NCBI GenBank assembly: GCA_949152475.1
Contig: OX424562.1
Span: 39,108,157 to 39,172,156, forward strand
DNA: 64,000 nucleotides
From: Terebella lapidaria
Lineage: Eukaryota > Annelida > Polychaeta > Terebellida > Terebellidae
Direction: 5' to 3'
The notes beneath the pieces were generated by a model. It searched no databases and was not told where the DNA came from. It saw nothing but the letters and a program-made list of their open reading frames with translations. A program made the position numbers and the translations under genes. Shown one piece after another: positions 22,708 through 35,049 of this stretch (position 1 is the first letter of the stretch; every line of letters begins with the position of its first letter).

Positions 22708-25700
22708 CTGGCAACAAAAGTAGCATCACTCATCATAAAGGCTAGCTCATCAAAATCTACAAATATCAGGTACCGATTTGCACATGATTGTTACATCATC
22801 TCGTTTATATATTGTTCAACTGCTGGACTGAGAGGACTTTTCTAATTTGATTGAATTTTTTGGGGGCAATATATGTATGGAATATATATCTTTCAGGTTT
22901 CCAACTTACCTTGAAACCAAAAGGGTTATTTTTTTTAGACACCTGAAGTTCACTTACATTAGAAGCCTCGTCTTCCTGTTTGATGTGCTCAGAGATGAAT
23001 CTGACACCCTCTATGGCCCTAATCGTCTCTGGCGAGTACTGCGCCCGTATGGCGGGCGACATCTCCCCGTCAAAGTCATCCGGAGGTCCGGGCCTCACGT
23101 GCGCGAGCGTACAGTTGCCAGGTGACTCCTTGTTTAGTCTGTGTAGGCTCGTTTCGCTGTACGAGTCGCGGATCTCCACTCCGTTACACGTGCGAACCAT
23201 GACCTTCGGCGCGCGGTCGCGGTCGATGTTCGGGCGCCGCATGATGAGGAGCCTAGGGAGGATATTGAGGAAGACCTTGCGTACCCATGGCGACATGGTG
23301 TGCGTGGAGGGGCTGCGGAAGTGGACGTTGAGGACGATGACAGTGACGATGATGGAGAGAGTCACGAGGATCATGGTGAAGAGCAGGTACTTGCCAATAA
23401 GAGGCACTACGAGGGAGGTGGGCGGGATGATCTCTGCTAGAAGGAGGAAGAACACCGTCAGCGAGAGCAGGATGGAGATACAGAGGGCGATCTTCTCGCC
23501 GCTGTCAGAGGGCAGATAGAACACGAGAACTGTGAGGAAGCTGATGCCGACACAGGGCAGTATCAGGTTGACGGTGTGGAACAGGGTCTTGCGGCGGATC
23601 GTGATGTTGAAGGTGATGTCTGGGTAGGGCTCTGTACAGCATGTATAGTGACGAATATTTTTCTTGGCCGGCACACTGAGCAGGTCCCACTCCACGCTCT
23701 TGTAGAAGTCCTTCAAGTCGATGCCGCTCGGGATCCGCGTGGTACTCGGCTCTCCCTGGATCTGCTGCATGTGGATCAGGTCCACCTGAAACATAGATCT
23801 GGATGATGATCTGGATGTTAATTTTGGGGAATTCATGACGGGTGCCACTAGTGGGGCAGGAAATGCTCACTCTTTCCGGAACACCTGATTTCACCTCCTA
23901 ATGGCCATTTACGGGGGTTCATGAGTTTCCCTGTCATTTTTGTTTTCTCTCACTTCGTATGCCTGATATGACTTTCTGTCCCCGGACTATGAGATTGGAT
24001 AACGGACCCTGTTTTGTTTGCTCGGAATACTTAATACTGGGTATTGATTCCACGTCTATATAGACACTGGAAGACTACTCAATCGAGGTCTTATAAAAAA
24101 AAACACGTGGAAGTTCAATTATAACATTAGTAATGTCCGATGAAACAAATGTATGTGTAAGTATTTTTGTTCTGTGTTTATTACACATGAATAACAATAT
24201 TTTCAGGCTTCTGTTCGTGACTTATCTCCAATTCATCATAACAATACCACAATTACACCAAGCTAAAAAAAAACGTTGAATTTAATACAAGATTCCTAGT
24301 CTGAATAATAGCTATAATAATACCTACAATAATAGTCTAATTTTCAGACTATCCATGATTTTCTCGAAACACTATGATTACCGTTAACTTTGGCATGCCC
24401 TAGATCAGCTATATATTTGATACGTTATGATCAGCTCCAGCCTTCTGACCGACCTGGAAGCCGTCGTACGTCCAGGATCCGAACTTCATCTCGCACTCCT
24501 GCTCGTCAAACGGGAAGAACTTGACGTTCATCTTACAGGAGCTCTTGTAGATGGCCGGCGGGTCCCACTTGACCTTCCCGTCCGGACGCAGTGTGGCCTT
24601 CGTCTTCAGCGTCACCTCGTAGTTCCCGTCGGCGCTAAAGTAGCGGTACATGTACATGATAAACTCTCATTAATTGGGGCTCCACGACAGTCCATGTAAG
24701 CCAACAAATTGTATATAACTACTTAATTCGGATTTATATACATGTAGTAGTTTCATATATAAAATCGCCATACCACAGGTGTTTTTTTTAATAAAGTAAC
24801 ACATGTATCGGTTTTACTTTTATTAACTTGTAATCATTCTTGAATGCAAACTGCGTTTATTCAATTGAGGATTGCATGGTAGTTCTCAATGTTCACTGAC
24901 TTCAAATTATGTAAAACATAGCAATATTAATTTTAAGTTTATAATCTTTCACTCAATTCGAATAGAGGAATACAATCTATTCAGTGAAGAATTGCATGAC
25001 AGTTTTTTTTAATAATCGCCAATATTTTTAAACTTAACGATATTTCTTTTTCATTTACACAACATAGGGGTGATTTAAAAGAAAATGTTGGACAAAAAGC
25101 ATTACTTGTTATATAAGACGATGTCTGGCAGCCAGATTTCATCGGAAGGAACATAAAGTATGTCCAGCTTGCCATACTCCTCAGGGTCCCATGTCAGTTT
25201 ATAATCATACCACTCCTGTTGGGAAAAGTGCGGGGAGAATTGATCAATCAAAATGTTCAGATAGTCATGAAGGAAGAAGACAATTCAAGATATATTCGTT
25301 ATTTTAAAAGCAACATGGAGAAAGGTACTGAACCATGTTCCAGCAACCTTACCTGCGTCAACCAGACGTTCGTCGTCATTATCTGATTTTTCTCGTCCTG
25401 ATAAGAGAGAATCAGGAAAATATTGATATATGCTCAAGATATTCTCGTCAATATCATTCAGTTTACATTATGGCAACATAAAAACATCCTGGTTCGTGAA
25501 GGAATGATGCCACACCACGCCATCACACTGGGGAGCTCGCATAAATACACATAAAGTGCGTATAAAGCGCATTAGTCTGATGTATTACTCCGCGACGTGC
25601 TCTGTTTCGAGCATACTCCTCCCGCGACTTTTCCTGCTTTTGCACGTTAAGATTCTCCTGGTGTATAATGATACCGCCAATCCGTTCTCTCTGAGGGTAT

Positions 25701-28700
25701 CGCTTTTCAATCGACTTTGAGTCAGGTGATCTACTTAAAAGCTTACATTAGCGAAAATGATGATTTCTCAAACAGCCAATCCGAAAAGGGAATACTAGCT
25801 TCTGGCTGCGGACACTACATTTCAAGAACACAAAAAATATTATAGAAAAATGTTGATATTGTACCCGAGAGTTAATGCAATTGCTCTATTCAACATGAGC
25901 ACCAACATGTTGTTGTTGTTGTTGTTGTTGATCAGTTCAGGAATAGCCATAACATAATTCTGCAGTTTTTTAATTGGATGTTTATTTCATGGTCCGGATC
26001 AACTTTTTGTACTTACGACATCGATGATCTGTGACAGTCTGAGGCCAAGCCTGACGATCAGAGTGTCTGACGTGTTGTCCACGGGCCGGATCAGCTTGTT
26101 GTACTTGGGTTTCTTCAACAGGTCGTCGTACAACCGCCGGGCGTCGCTGTTCGCTTCTGCATCTGAAAGTCATGGGAACAACACGATCCATGATCCTGAC
26201 TGATTGATCTAAAAGTGTTTTGGTTTAAAGAACGCTTCGGTCACTCTTTTGATTTTGGCATTCTATAAGAACCTAGTTGTGAAATGCCCTAACACTAATC
26301 ACTGATCAACAGTGCGGATTTTATGATGTGCAATGAAACATGTGGAAGAAGTGTTCTCATCACACTTGCACAACTCTGAAGTGCTTGGGAGACAAAATGT
26401 TCTCGGCGATCCGACATTCAATCGAGTGATTGGACCAGAAATGAACAACACAACCATCCAGCCACGCTCCTCCATTGAGAGGTATGCAATCTAACAAAGC
26501 GTGAGTTTTATGGACACTTTTCCTCTTTTGTCGGAGTGTTTTTTTTATTATAAGCACTTCCGGATGTGTAGCGAGTGTAATAGTTTCCCCGGGAGTTTCC
26601 GACACGTTTTGTTATTGATCTCTGGTCGAGTGGGTTATTGATCGGCGGGACACGAGCTGAGTGACAAGAAGAAAGAGCAGCTTCCGAGGGAATGGTGACA
26701 GATTCCATCGAGGCAATTGAGAAATTCTATAGAGAAGATGGTCAGAATAATGGATCCGCACTTCCAGCTTGTTTTATGGTGATCAAATTGCGCTATATGA
26801 GAAAGAAGTGAAGGTGTCTCGTAATGTGATATTTTTATTTAGCCCTACAAGTCTTTTTGTTTTGACATCCAATTATGCGCATTAAACAACCCAAAACCGG
26901 TCCAATTTCTCTTTAGGCACCACTACAAAAAATCAATTCCAATCAATGTCCCGTCTAATTCGGTCTTTTCACACTTGAGGCGAGAACTAACAAGGCTCCG
27001 TGGACGTAAATCTTCCTCCACACACCATTCCTTAAGTCTAACTTGGCATCCATCACTTTCCAGAGACGGTCAGATAGATTGGACGGCATTACCTCGGATG
27101 GTATCACAGCAAGCGGAGACAAAGCCTGGTCAATACCCCTATATATAGGGCGTTGTTGGGACATCGCGTCCTGTGCCCTATATGCCCATATCGAAGTGTC
27201 AGAAGAATCGGACGTCAGGAGAAGGCATCATTCAGCGGACACCGAGGGTTTGGGATAATTGGGGGTGAATAATAAACTTAATTTAAAAGAAAAAAAAATA
27301 GCATATTTCATGTATGGTGGAAGATATGCTCGAAAACACTGTCGAGAAAAATGGTAGTTTCATGTCGAAAGGTCACCCTTTGAATCCAGGTATCTAGACA
27401 CGCTCGCTATCCATCACAGTTTGTTGCGGGAAGAAGGCGCCATATTTGGACCTTTCGTCTTTGTAATTAGCGACAATTTCGGGCCATCAGACATCGCCAG
27501 GTAATGACCCCTCCCAGACACGGGCTATCAATCTTCCGGCCCTTTACCTCGCAGCTAATGCTCCTATTCACAGCGATATGCCGGACGAATTGCCAGATAT
27601 GTTCACACTAGATCGGATTGAAAGCCAACGCACTGTTCACAGATTCTCTCTCGCATCGGAGAAATGCATTTCCATTTCGGAAAGTTTAGTTGCAAAAGTT
27701 GACAATAGTTACTATATTAGGAATGAAGCCGTTAGCGGTTTTCTGGTGATCGTCTGTGGGATTTTATGATATATGAAATCCACTGAGTATGATGGATGAA
27801 CGACATATAACCTCATCACTCCGGGCAGAAAAAAAGTCCGGTGCTTTATTGAGATTCACTTCGGATGGCGATTACAAAGTCATATAAATGATTTAGCATT
27901 GCCAGAATTTCATAAATATTGAGATGAGAGCTATAGTGCAGGTTTGGTATTATTCATTATCATCAATCAACCACTTTTGAATTTCGCACTGCAAAAAAAA
28001 ACAAACCCGGCGGTCATTGTAAAATCGATCATCTATCTGGAATAAATGCAGTCCTTGTCCCATGTGACGTTCATGGTATGGAGCAACATGCTGTTTTTGC
28101 GATAATTCCCAGTACTTGCTGATTTCATAACAGAGTGAAAACTGCATGACAGTCGCTCTTTGTTGGGGCACGACCAATGGCAGGGCGGATTGTGATTTCA
28201 ATGCGACCAGTCTTATATTCGGTATATCCATTTTATTGAGCTTCAGTCGGCATTATTGCAGTATATTGGCGAATGGCAAAACTACAGGGAATTGCCCTTT
28301 TGGGACTTGTGAAGCCCAGAGACGACACATTGATAACAATTTGATTGATATTTTGACAACTGAGACAAAAAACGAGAAGGTGAAACATTGGGATTGTTCA
28401 TCTTGGGACCTGGACACGAAATTTTTTTAGGCGATGTCAAACCAATTTATTTTGGCCAAAAAGCGCCACTGTGTGAGGTCTGTCTGGGTAAATTAATACA
28501 CAAACTATGAGGACATAAAACGAAGATAATATATCGGAATGATTCACATCGGCCACGTTTTCTTGATTTCGGCCTAAGTTTATGAATTATTCGATTGATA
28601 TCAATGAGCGAGAAAATAACAATACTAGAAAAAGATGAAGAACAGACACGCATCTTGAAAATACAGAGAACTATCTTCTTTCATGCAGATCTTCTCAAGT

Positions 28701-31431
28701 CCGGACTCTTGGGCATTAATGCGATATGAAATGTCTGCACTGAAACCTAAAACGTGACTCACTCTGTGTACGGCTCTGCTACCCGCACATGTCGAGGAGA
28801 TGTGTGTGGTGTGTGAGGTGAGATGACTGGTCAAAATGTGAAAAGTACGGTTCAATATATTTTGCTGTCGTTTGCAGAAAAAAAATACATGTCAATAAGT
28901 ACCGGGCGTATATGGCCTATACCAGTAACCAGTTTTATTTCCTTTTCATAAACCTTGAAGAATAACTAAGTACAATCGTCTATACTTTGTAGTTCCTATT
29001 CAGCAGTGAGTTGTTGTGATAAAATCAATGGGTAGTATACTGAATCTTGGCAAAGAAAATTATGAAATTCTTTGTTAAAACGGGAAATCATTAATGTCAA
29101 CATCAATAACCCATCATTTGTATAACATGTCTAGTTGGATTTACGGATTACAATGTGTACCGTACTCCCGTGTTTATAGGACTGTATCCTGCCGTTACCC
29201 TATTGCCGCGACTGTCGGCCCACGAGAGAAGCCAGAGCTCCTGACTCGGGTGGCTCTGGGATGAATGTGGCGTGACTACGTCACTTAGGATTAACTCTGT
29301 GACTGGCTGATGACTGATATGGTAGGTAATTGTTCTCAGTAAGCTGGTCGGGTGGATAGCGTGTTGTGGGAGGGAAGTGACTTGCAACCGACACGGACAC
29401 TTTCACAGTCGGTAACAATGGCGAAAATCACGGAAATTACCGATCGTGTTGGGGCTCGTAAAACCAGCTGGTCTTTTGCAGAATGTCATTTTTAGTATGA
29501 CAAAGAACGGAGTGGTATTACATTTGAGATCAGTTTTGGTGTGATTTATTGTTGGCGAGATTCAAGACACATTTCTGGCGGAAAACCATTTTAATATGAT
29601 GAATAACAATACGACAAATACTGAATATAGATGATATCTGGTGCGATTTAGGCCTATAGCTGTGTGTTTTTTTGAATATCCAGGGACATGTGAAATTTGA
29701 AATAATATGTAAAATATTAATTGCACATTAGCATCTGTCCATATTTTTATTGGCGAAGGTCGGTCAATATACGGATGTCTTCGCCGGGAGAGAAAGATAA
29801 CTAGGCCAATGTATTCACCTACACAAAGGTCAGTATTTGTATAATGTTGCACAAATATGTGGCACAAATATGCGTATGGTTTGATCGTAAAATTCATACT
29901 CTATGAGGTAACTTGTGAGAGGTGAAAAGACATGGCACAGTCAACAGGAACCATAATTTTTGATATCTGCAATAAGCTTCCTGTCAATAAATGGAGTGAC
30001 ACAGTGGGGAGAAACTTTGGTAGCTTTTCATGGAACGGCATCGTAGAAGGTGCATTGCCAGCGCCAGTTTACTGAATGCTGTATTTTATTTATGTTTATG
30101 TATACAGCACTGTACCGGTGTAGCCGAGTAGAGAAACTTTCATCTGGATTTAAGTGTATCAGAATTTGACGGACGTTTTCGAGAGGAAAATAAGTGGGAA
30201 AAACATCCCTTGAAAGATAATGAACAGCAAAGAAAGCCTTCACGCACATGCACAAAGCAATTTCTGTTCGCCCTCAATCCTCAAACCTCACATCCTGCTA
30301 CTTGTGTTCATCAAGAGGCTCCCGCTCGTCCATCCATCCACCGAATGCCTGTGGATTTAGCTCAACATAAAAGTTCCCGCCTGGTTTTTTTTACCCACGA
30401 TTTGAATAAATTGACGGTCGATCATGAACGTGCATCTCCAATCGGTGTGTCCTGCACTTAAATGTCTGTCTGCTGCTGAGATTGGTGTCACGTTTTAATG
30501 AGCACGTGACATTCCAAGCACACATCTCATATCCGCACAATTCTCCCGTTACGTCGGAGCAGCCCCCGTGTAATCCTACACACCTAGCCGCGGCTCGGGA
30601 CAGCAGGGTCATCAGACTACTGTCCCTACCGTCAGCTGTACAAACAACCGACATAATTTCCCCCTAGTGACAAATCGGCATTATGTGTGAAATAATCAGT
30701 TACTTCATTGGCATGGTTTACATTGGCCTTATGTATTTATGATGTAAGCGATATGATATACTATATTCTGTAATCAACCAATGATATTGCCCATATCGCA
30801 CTGAATTATATGGACGCATTTATCCATACGTGGGGCACATAACATCATCAACACTGAATATATATACTTAATACTAGTATGTGTTTAACTGCGCATGTGC
30901 TATTAGTTAGCATCAATGTCTATCGTCAGTCAGAGGTGATACTGTATTTTCATAACGTCATTTTTGTTATGCACTTGTCCCAACAGAATCTTCAATCCAG
31001 TATGACTTCACAATGACGTTGCAATGTTGTTACATAACTGTGATGTGAATGGATTTGAGTCATTGCGTTTGATCTCACGTGGGGGCATTCTAGATCAACA
31101 CGTGCTCGGACTGACGTCCATTGTATCACGTTCCAGCCGTGCATGTTATTCAAGCATTACATCTATTTACAATGTAACGTAATGTCATGTGCAATGACAT
31201 CCGTGTACACTGTGCATGTATCTACATTTATGACAGTCTAGTCTGCATTCATTTTACAAAGAGATACCTTGCATGTAGGCCCTACAGTATATGTCTACAT
31301 TGTATTTTACATACACGTTCGGTGTTAGAAGCGTACGGACAGACAGACGTACCTTGTACCACTAGCCAGAGACATGTGGACGTCAAGCCGACCACAGACG
31401 CCACCACGGTCCTCCATGACGCTCCAAACAT
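22561..31431 (-). CDS. Nicotinic acetylcholine receptor alpha-type subunit (7 coding exons)
   Basis: A pentameric ligand-gated cation channel subunit of the synaptic plasma membrane. Exons, in order: 31431-31353, 26162-26017, 25397-25353, 25215-25106, 24634-24454, 23785-22958 and 22707-22561. They sum to 1536 nt, or 511 residues plus stop, with matching phases. Residues 1 to about 26 form a signal peptide. The ligand-binding domain has loop A Tyr125, Cys-loop Cys160 to Cys174, loop B Trp181, and loop C Tyr234, vicinal Cys236-Cys237 and Tyr241, the mark of an alpha subunit. TM1 is about 255-278, TM2 286-305, TM3 315-338 and TM4 470-496. Glu284 before TM2 fits a cation channel. VDLIHM, SVEWDLL and [15 protein letters not shown] resemble the arthropod alpha1-4 and vertebrate heteromeric group rather than alpha7. 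The exon joins are my prediction; no transcript was seen. Confidence 0.93.
22958..23785 (-). CDS. Receptor exon 6, loop C to the cytoplasmic loop
   Basis: 828 nt holding loop C, TM1, TM2, TM3 and most of the M3-M4 loop, ending [11 protein letters not shown] at a GTAAGT donor. The M3-M4 loop has a basic stretch (PRLLIMRRP) and an amphipathic end ([15 protein letters not shown]) usual for the family. Reading on past the donor would miss TM4, so the splice is needed. Confidence 0.95.
23914..24059. repeat. 146-bp dispersed repeat in receptor intron 5
   Basis: Identical as far as I can compare to 55421-55566. Both begin GGGGTTCATGAG and end CACGTCTAT. No inverted ends or target duplication was found. 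Two identical copies 31 kb apart suggest recent movement or copying of an unnamed element. Confidence 0.85.
24454..24634 (-). CDS. Receptor exon 5, Cys-loop and loop B
   Basis: Encodes [15 protein letters not shown] to [11 protein letters not shown]. The acceptor is CTTTAG. The donor is CAG followed by GTCGGT, weaker than the others; it is chosen because the next exon begins VDLIHM, which restores the family sequence GFQVDL. Confidence 0.92.
25106..25215 (-). CDS. Receptor exon 4 (110 nt), loop A
   Basis: Encodes [15 protein letters not shown] to [10 protein letters not shown] plus two bases of the next Asn codon. 110 nt is the family's usual size. The donor is GTAATG. It carries the loop A tyrosine of the acetylcholine site. 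Confidence 0.95.
25353..25397 (-). CDS. Receptor exon 3 (45 nt)
   Basis: Encodes [16 protein letters not shown] 45-nt exon with this peptide is conserved across nicotinic receptor genes. Acceptor TCAG, donor GTAAGG. Confidence 0.95.
25909..25930. repeat. (TTG)n microsatellite in receptor intron 2
   Basis: About seven TTG repeats. Simple sequence. Confidence 0.9.
26017..26162 (-). CDS. Receptor exon 2: start of the ligand-binding domain
   Basis: 146 nt, acceptor CAG and donor GTAAGT. It encodes [16 protein letters not shown], then YNKLIRPV and [11 protein letters not shown], the standard N-terminal helix and first strands of nicotinic subunits. Confidence 0.95.
26163..31352 (-). other. Receptor intron 1 (5.2 kb)
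   Basis: Bounded by the exon 1 donor GTACGT and the exon 2 acceptor CAG. Only short open frames occur on either strand and none was recognised. No repeat shared with the rest of the window was noticed here. Invertebrate receptor genes often have a long first intron holding regulatory sequence; that is not shown here. Confidence 0.6.
31353..31431 (-). CDS. Receptor exon 1: start codon and signal peptide
   Basis: ATG at 31429-31431 opens 26 codons with a hydrophobic run ([14 protein letters not shown]) ending in Q, then one base of a split codon. The donor is GTACGT. Joined to exon 2 it gives [13 protein letters not shown], a natural signal-peptide to mature N-terminus junction. The phase match and hydrophobic content make this the best first exon, but it is 5.2 kb from exon 2 and is the least certain of the seven. 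Confidence 0.75.
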
Positions 31432-32500
31432 CGTTTCCTTGCTGCTGTCCGCTGGCTCCTAGTCGTTTATGTCGCTGATCGATTCACTCCAAATACCGAG
31501 CTCCTTTGGCGGAATAACTCGCCGTCTTCCACCGCTAGCTACGTCACAGTCTTCCAGTCAGTGAATCAAGTTGCTCCCTCAATGGTTCACCGCATTAACC
31601 CCCCTCATCGAAACCAAAGAAATGGACTGTTTAATATTACATCGAGTCCCCACGGCAGGAATATGTACCGTGATTGCACCCCTTTCGACGGAAAGATAGC
31701 GGGATTAATGAGGGATTGTCCAATCTGCGCGCGCCTGCTGGAGAACCATAGAGCACTCGGGCGTCCCCAAATATCACCCGGGTGGTTTCGGCCTGATGGA
31801 CGGACGGGGCAGTGATCACAAACGTGCACCGCGGCGGGGCGCCTCTAACGGCTTGGGGAGTGGTGACCAGGAGCCTGTCTCTCGGGCTGTCCCTCTCTGT
31901 CGTCTACAGTTGTGGCACCAGGCAAGCGAGAGCGCCGACGGTATCACACGAGGGTCACGGGGACAGTTGTCCTCCTTCACGTCTAAGGCAGCTCTGCCCA
32001 CAGACGGACGGACCCGAACCACTGTCGCAATTGGCTCCCTCGATCACTGCAGCGACTGAGCCGCCATGAAAGGAACGCCATCCATTCCTCGATGCCGAAT
32101 GGGGGCGAGTCGCCATGTCGATAGGAAAGTGTCTTCAAGTCTCCGTGCTCCACTCGATGCTGCAGGGGCCATCGCGGACGGCTTTCTTCATGAGGCTTTC
32201 TCTCCCTCTCTTCCTCTCTATCTCCTCTTGTTTGGGAGTTTCGAGTCCATTGCTTGAATCTGGAACTGTATCACCCCTTCTCCCGTGTTTACAGACAGAG
32301 GGAGGCAAGCCAAAAGCTGAGCTGACGGCATTGATGTGGGGGAGGGGGAGAAAATCAGCATCTAACTTTGATATAGGGTCGATGTGAGGTCCCGTTCTTC
32401 CTTTGTGCGACATATCGTGATACAAACACCCGCCCATGGCCGGGGACCCGTGATGCCGATACGGTCCCGGGTTCACGCCCAGGACGTGGAGTCACTGACG
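31432..32500 (-). promoter_or_regulatory. GC-rich region upstream of the receptor start codon
   Basis: About 1 kb that is clearly richer in G, C and CpG than the AT-rich surroundings, directly upstream of the receptor ATG. It likely holds the 5' untranslated region and promoter. Several open frames of 60 to 130 codons on both strands reflect base composition and match nothing I know. No TATA box was assigned. Confidence 0.4.
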
Positions 32501-35049
32501 GTTATCTGCGAGCCAGCGTTGACTCTTCTCATGAAGGGCCTACCGTACCACGTGTACCAATCTTCGCAAAATAAAGTAGCCACACTCCCAATGCAAACAG
32601 AACGAACGTTTCGGTTCAGATTTGCGATAGTACGAGGCATGAAAAATGTTGAATTTGTAGGGGAAAAAATCAAGGCAAATCGTTCGAAATGGTGCGTGAA
32701 TCAGGTGCTTGTGAAGACTTTTCAAACAGGCTGCAAGCACCTGGTGATAGATGGGCGTCCAGCATAAACACAAAATGACCCCTACTGAACGAAAATCTAA
32801 ACAGCAAAAATAACAGGGTCAAGGACAGCCATTTAGAGACAAGAGGTTCTTTGAACTTGTTTAGATTCTACCCATTTAGGAATTATTGGTATAAATCAAA
32901 ATGTAAAGTCAGCATAGATTTTTTTCGTCAAACAAGTAAGGTTTGCCTGTCTGAACTACTAGATTGGAAGATACAATTAAAGCATCGAATAAAATAATAC
33001 CACACGTTGAGATGTGAAACCCACATGCCACACCTACTATCGACCAGGATGCAAGCACCTGCAGTTGTGTCTAATGTGACGGGGACTAGTGAGTTGCTCG
33101 CCTGGCAGGTGCGCGTACAATTACCCCCAGAACCCGAGAAGTCCAGGTGTCACCGCCACATTATCACAGCGTGTGAGAACCCTATCCAGAGGAAAGGGAA
33201 TGTAGAGGGAATCAGACGTAAGTTACCAGTAGCCCTGTTGGATATATTTATACGTATAGATATTATGCCATTAAGACAAATGTCAAGGTTTCTTTCTTCA
33301 TATTTTCCCGTTCGAAAAAAGGAAACCAAATAACGAATCTGGTGATATTGTTTCTGATATTCTCATAGCGATATATATCGCGTGAACCGAGGAAGATGGC
33401 GTCTTGTTCAAGTACGTAAGTGCCGACTGTCAGAGCGTGATGGAGTGGTAGGTTCCACACTACATTGTATCACACGTACAGCCTCTGGGATTGTGTGCAC
33501 ATTGGCTTGGAACCTTGTATTTCGAAAAAAATAAATTTGTGAAAATATATAATAATATAGAGTTAAAATGTAGGAAAAAACAGGGCAGAGCGTATAGATG
33601 TGTTGTTCGTCTAGTTTTCAGCAGGAAGTTCTTTGAAAGTGGCGTTTTTGTGTACAGAAAAGTTGATGTTTATATTGGATAGCAGTGGGATGGCCGATTT
33701 ATTTAGTCATCACGTGTTGCGCACATTTTATCAAAAGGAGCACTTAACGTCCATGGGCGGAATAAACTTTCAACAAAATTCAAACCAAAGGTTAATTTAT
33801 TGTCCAAAACAGTATCTGCTTAGATCTCTACATCGTTATCGACCCACCTATATCCTTCAGCCCCGACAGAGTAAAACCCTCGAAACATCTCTGGTATAAC
33901 ATCTTTATGTACGCCCTTGACAAAAGTCCGTCAGGAGTATTTCTGGGTCATTGTTTTTTTACGAAAAAATTAACTGATTAACACAATCATTGGGAGGCCT
34001 AATTAAGTTTTTTTTAAAAACTCTATACTTTTTGTAGTCTCATACCCTCCAGGTGTTTTGTCTCTTCAAATTTCGAAGACAATAAATTACACAATGACAC
34101 TGTAAAGAATAAAAACTGGGAAATAATTATAAATCTGACCATATATGATATGCCTGCCTCCTTCCGTTTGACAATAATAAATAATACTATAATCTGACAG
34201 ATACACGGGATGCCACGTTATGATAAACTAATAAGGGCCAAAACTGCCTGGTTTGATAAAAAAAAAAGGTTGAATGTGTTAAGAAAAGGGCTTCTTACTG
34301 TAAATGCGGACGTGCAATTTTGATTATCATAATGATATTTTCTATGATTGCCCCCGAGCAGTTGTCAGCGAGAGAGGTGTGGTTTTCTCTCTTGAGAAAT
34401 AGGTGGAAACTCTTCTGGGGATTGAACATCAAAATCTCGGCAATCCTGATGTATCTGACAGCGTGTTCATCTGGTAACTCGCTGGATATCACTCGGGGTT
34501 ATTAGAATTTGCTCTAAAAATTAGAAGTCGTTAAGGACTTTGAAAGAGGATTTAGCTAGCACGGGATTGTGTGGTTTCTGTGAAGTTGTAATTCTACTGG
34601 GAGAGTCATTCTAATCACTCAATAGGAAAAAGCAAATATGGGAGATTTCTCCCCATGCCGTGTTTGTGAATGGTGCCGTGGCCTACGGGCAGAGCTGATC
34701 CGGTTAGAAATTCCCGTGCTGGTTAATTAACAGGTGCACTGATATGTGATAATGTTGCGAAACGTGTCAGCAAAGTAACAAGCAAAAGCTGAGATTAAAT
34801 ATCAGAGGGTCAAAATTACACCATTCAACCTCAAGCGTATGAAATTAGTTTTGAACCCACATATTTGTTCTCGCAATTGAAATATACGTGTGCATCGATC
34901 CATGAACATTTTGAAAATATGAAGAGAAAACTCTGATATGTATAGGCCCCATTCTTCATATATTCGTGGTACCGTACATATATGAAATCTTCTAATTATT
35001 CGAACATGTATGTCAAATTTTCATGTTTTTATAGTAATGTATGGAAGCC
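32501..35049. other. Intergenic sequence without recognised features
   Basis: AT-rich, with short open frames only. No tRNA, exon or repeat shared with other parts of the window was seen. Confidence 0.5.

Noticed and set aside
22980-23519. 179-codon plus-strand frame opposite the receptor
   Set aside because: It is the antisense shadow of receptor exon 6, whose minus-strand protein is clearly recognised.
32440-32490. GGGTTCACGCC as part of a tRNA
   Set aside because: No cloverleaf can be drawn around it.
32384-32767. 127-codon plus-strand frame upstream of the receptor
   Set aside because: No recognisable domain, GC-rich origin, no splice or promoter context to support it.
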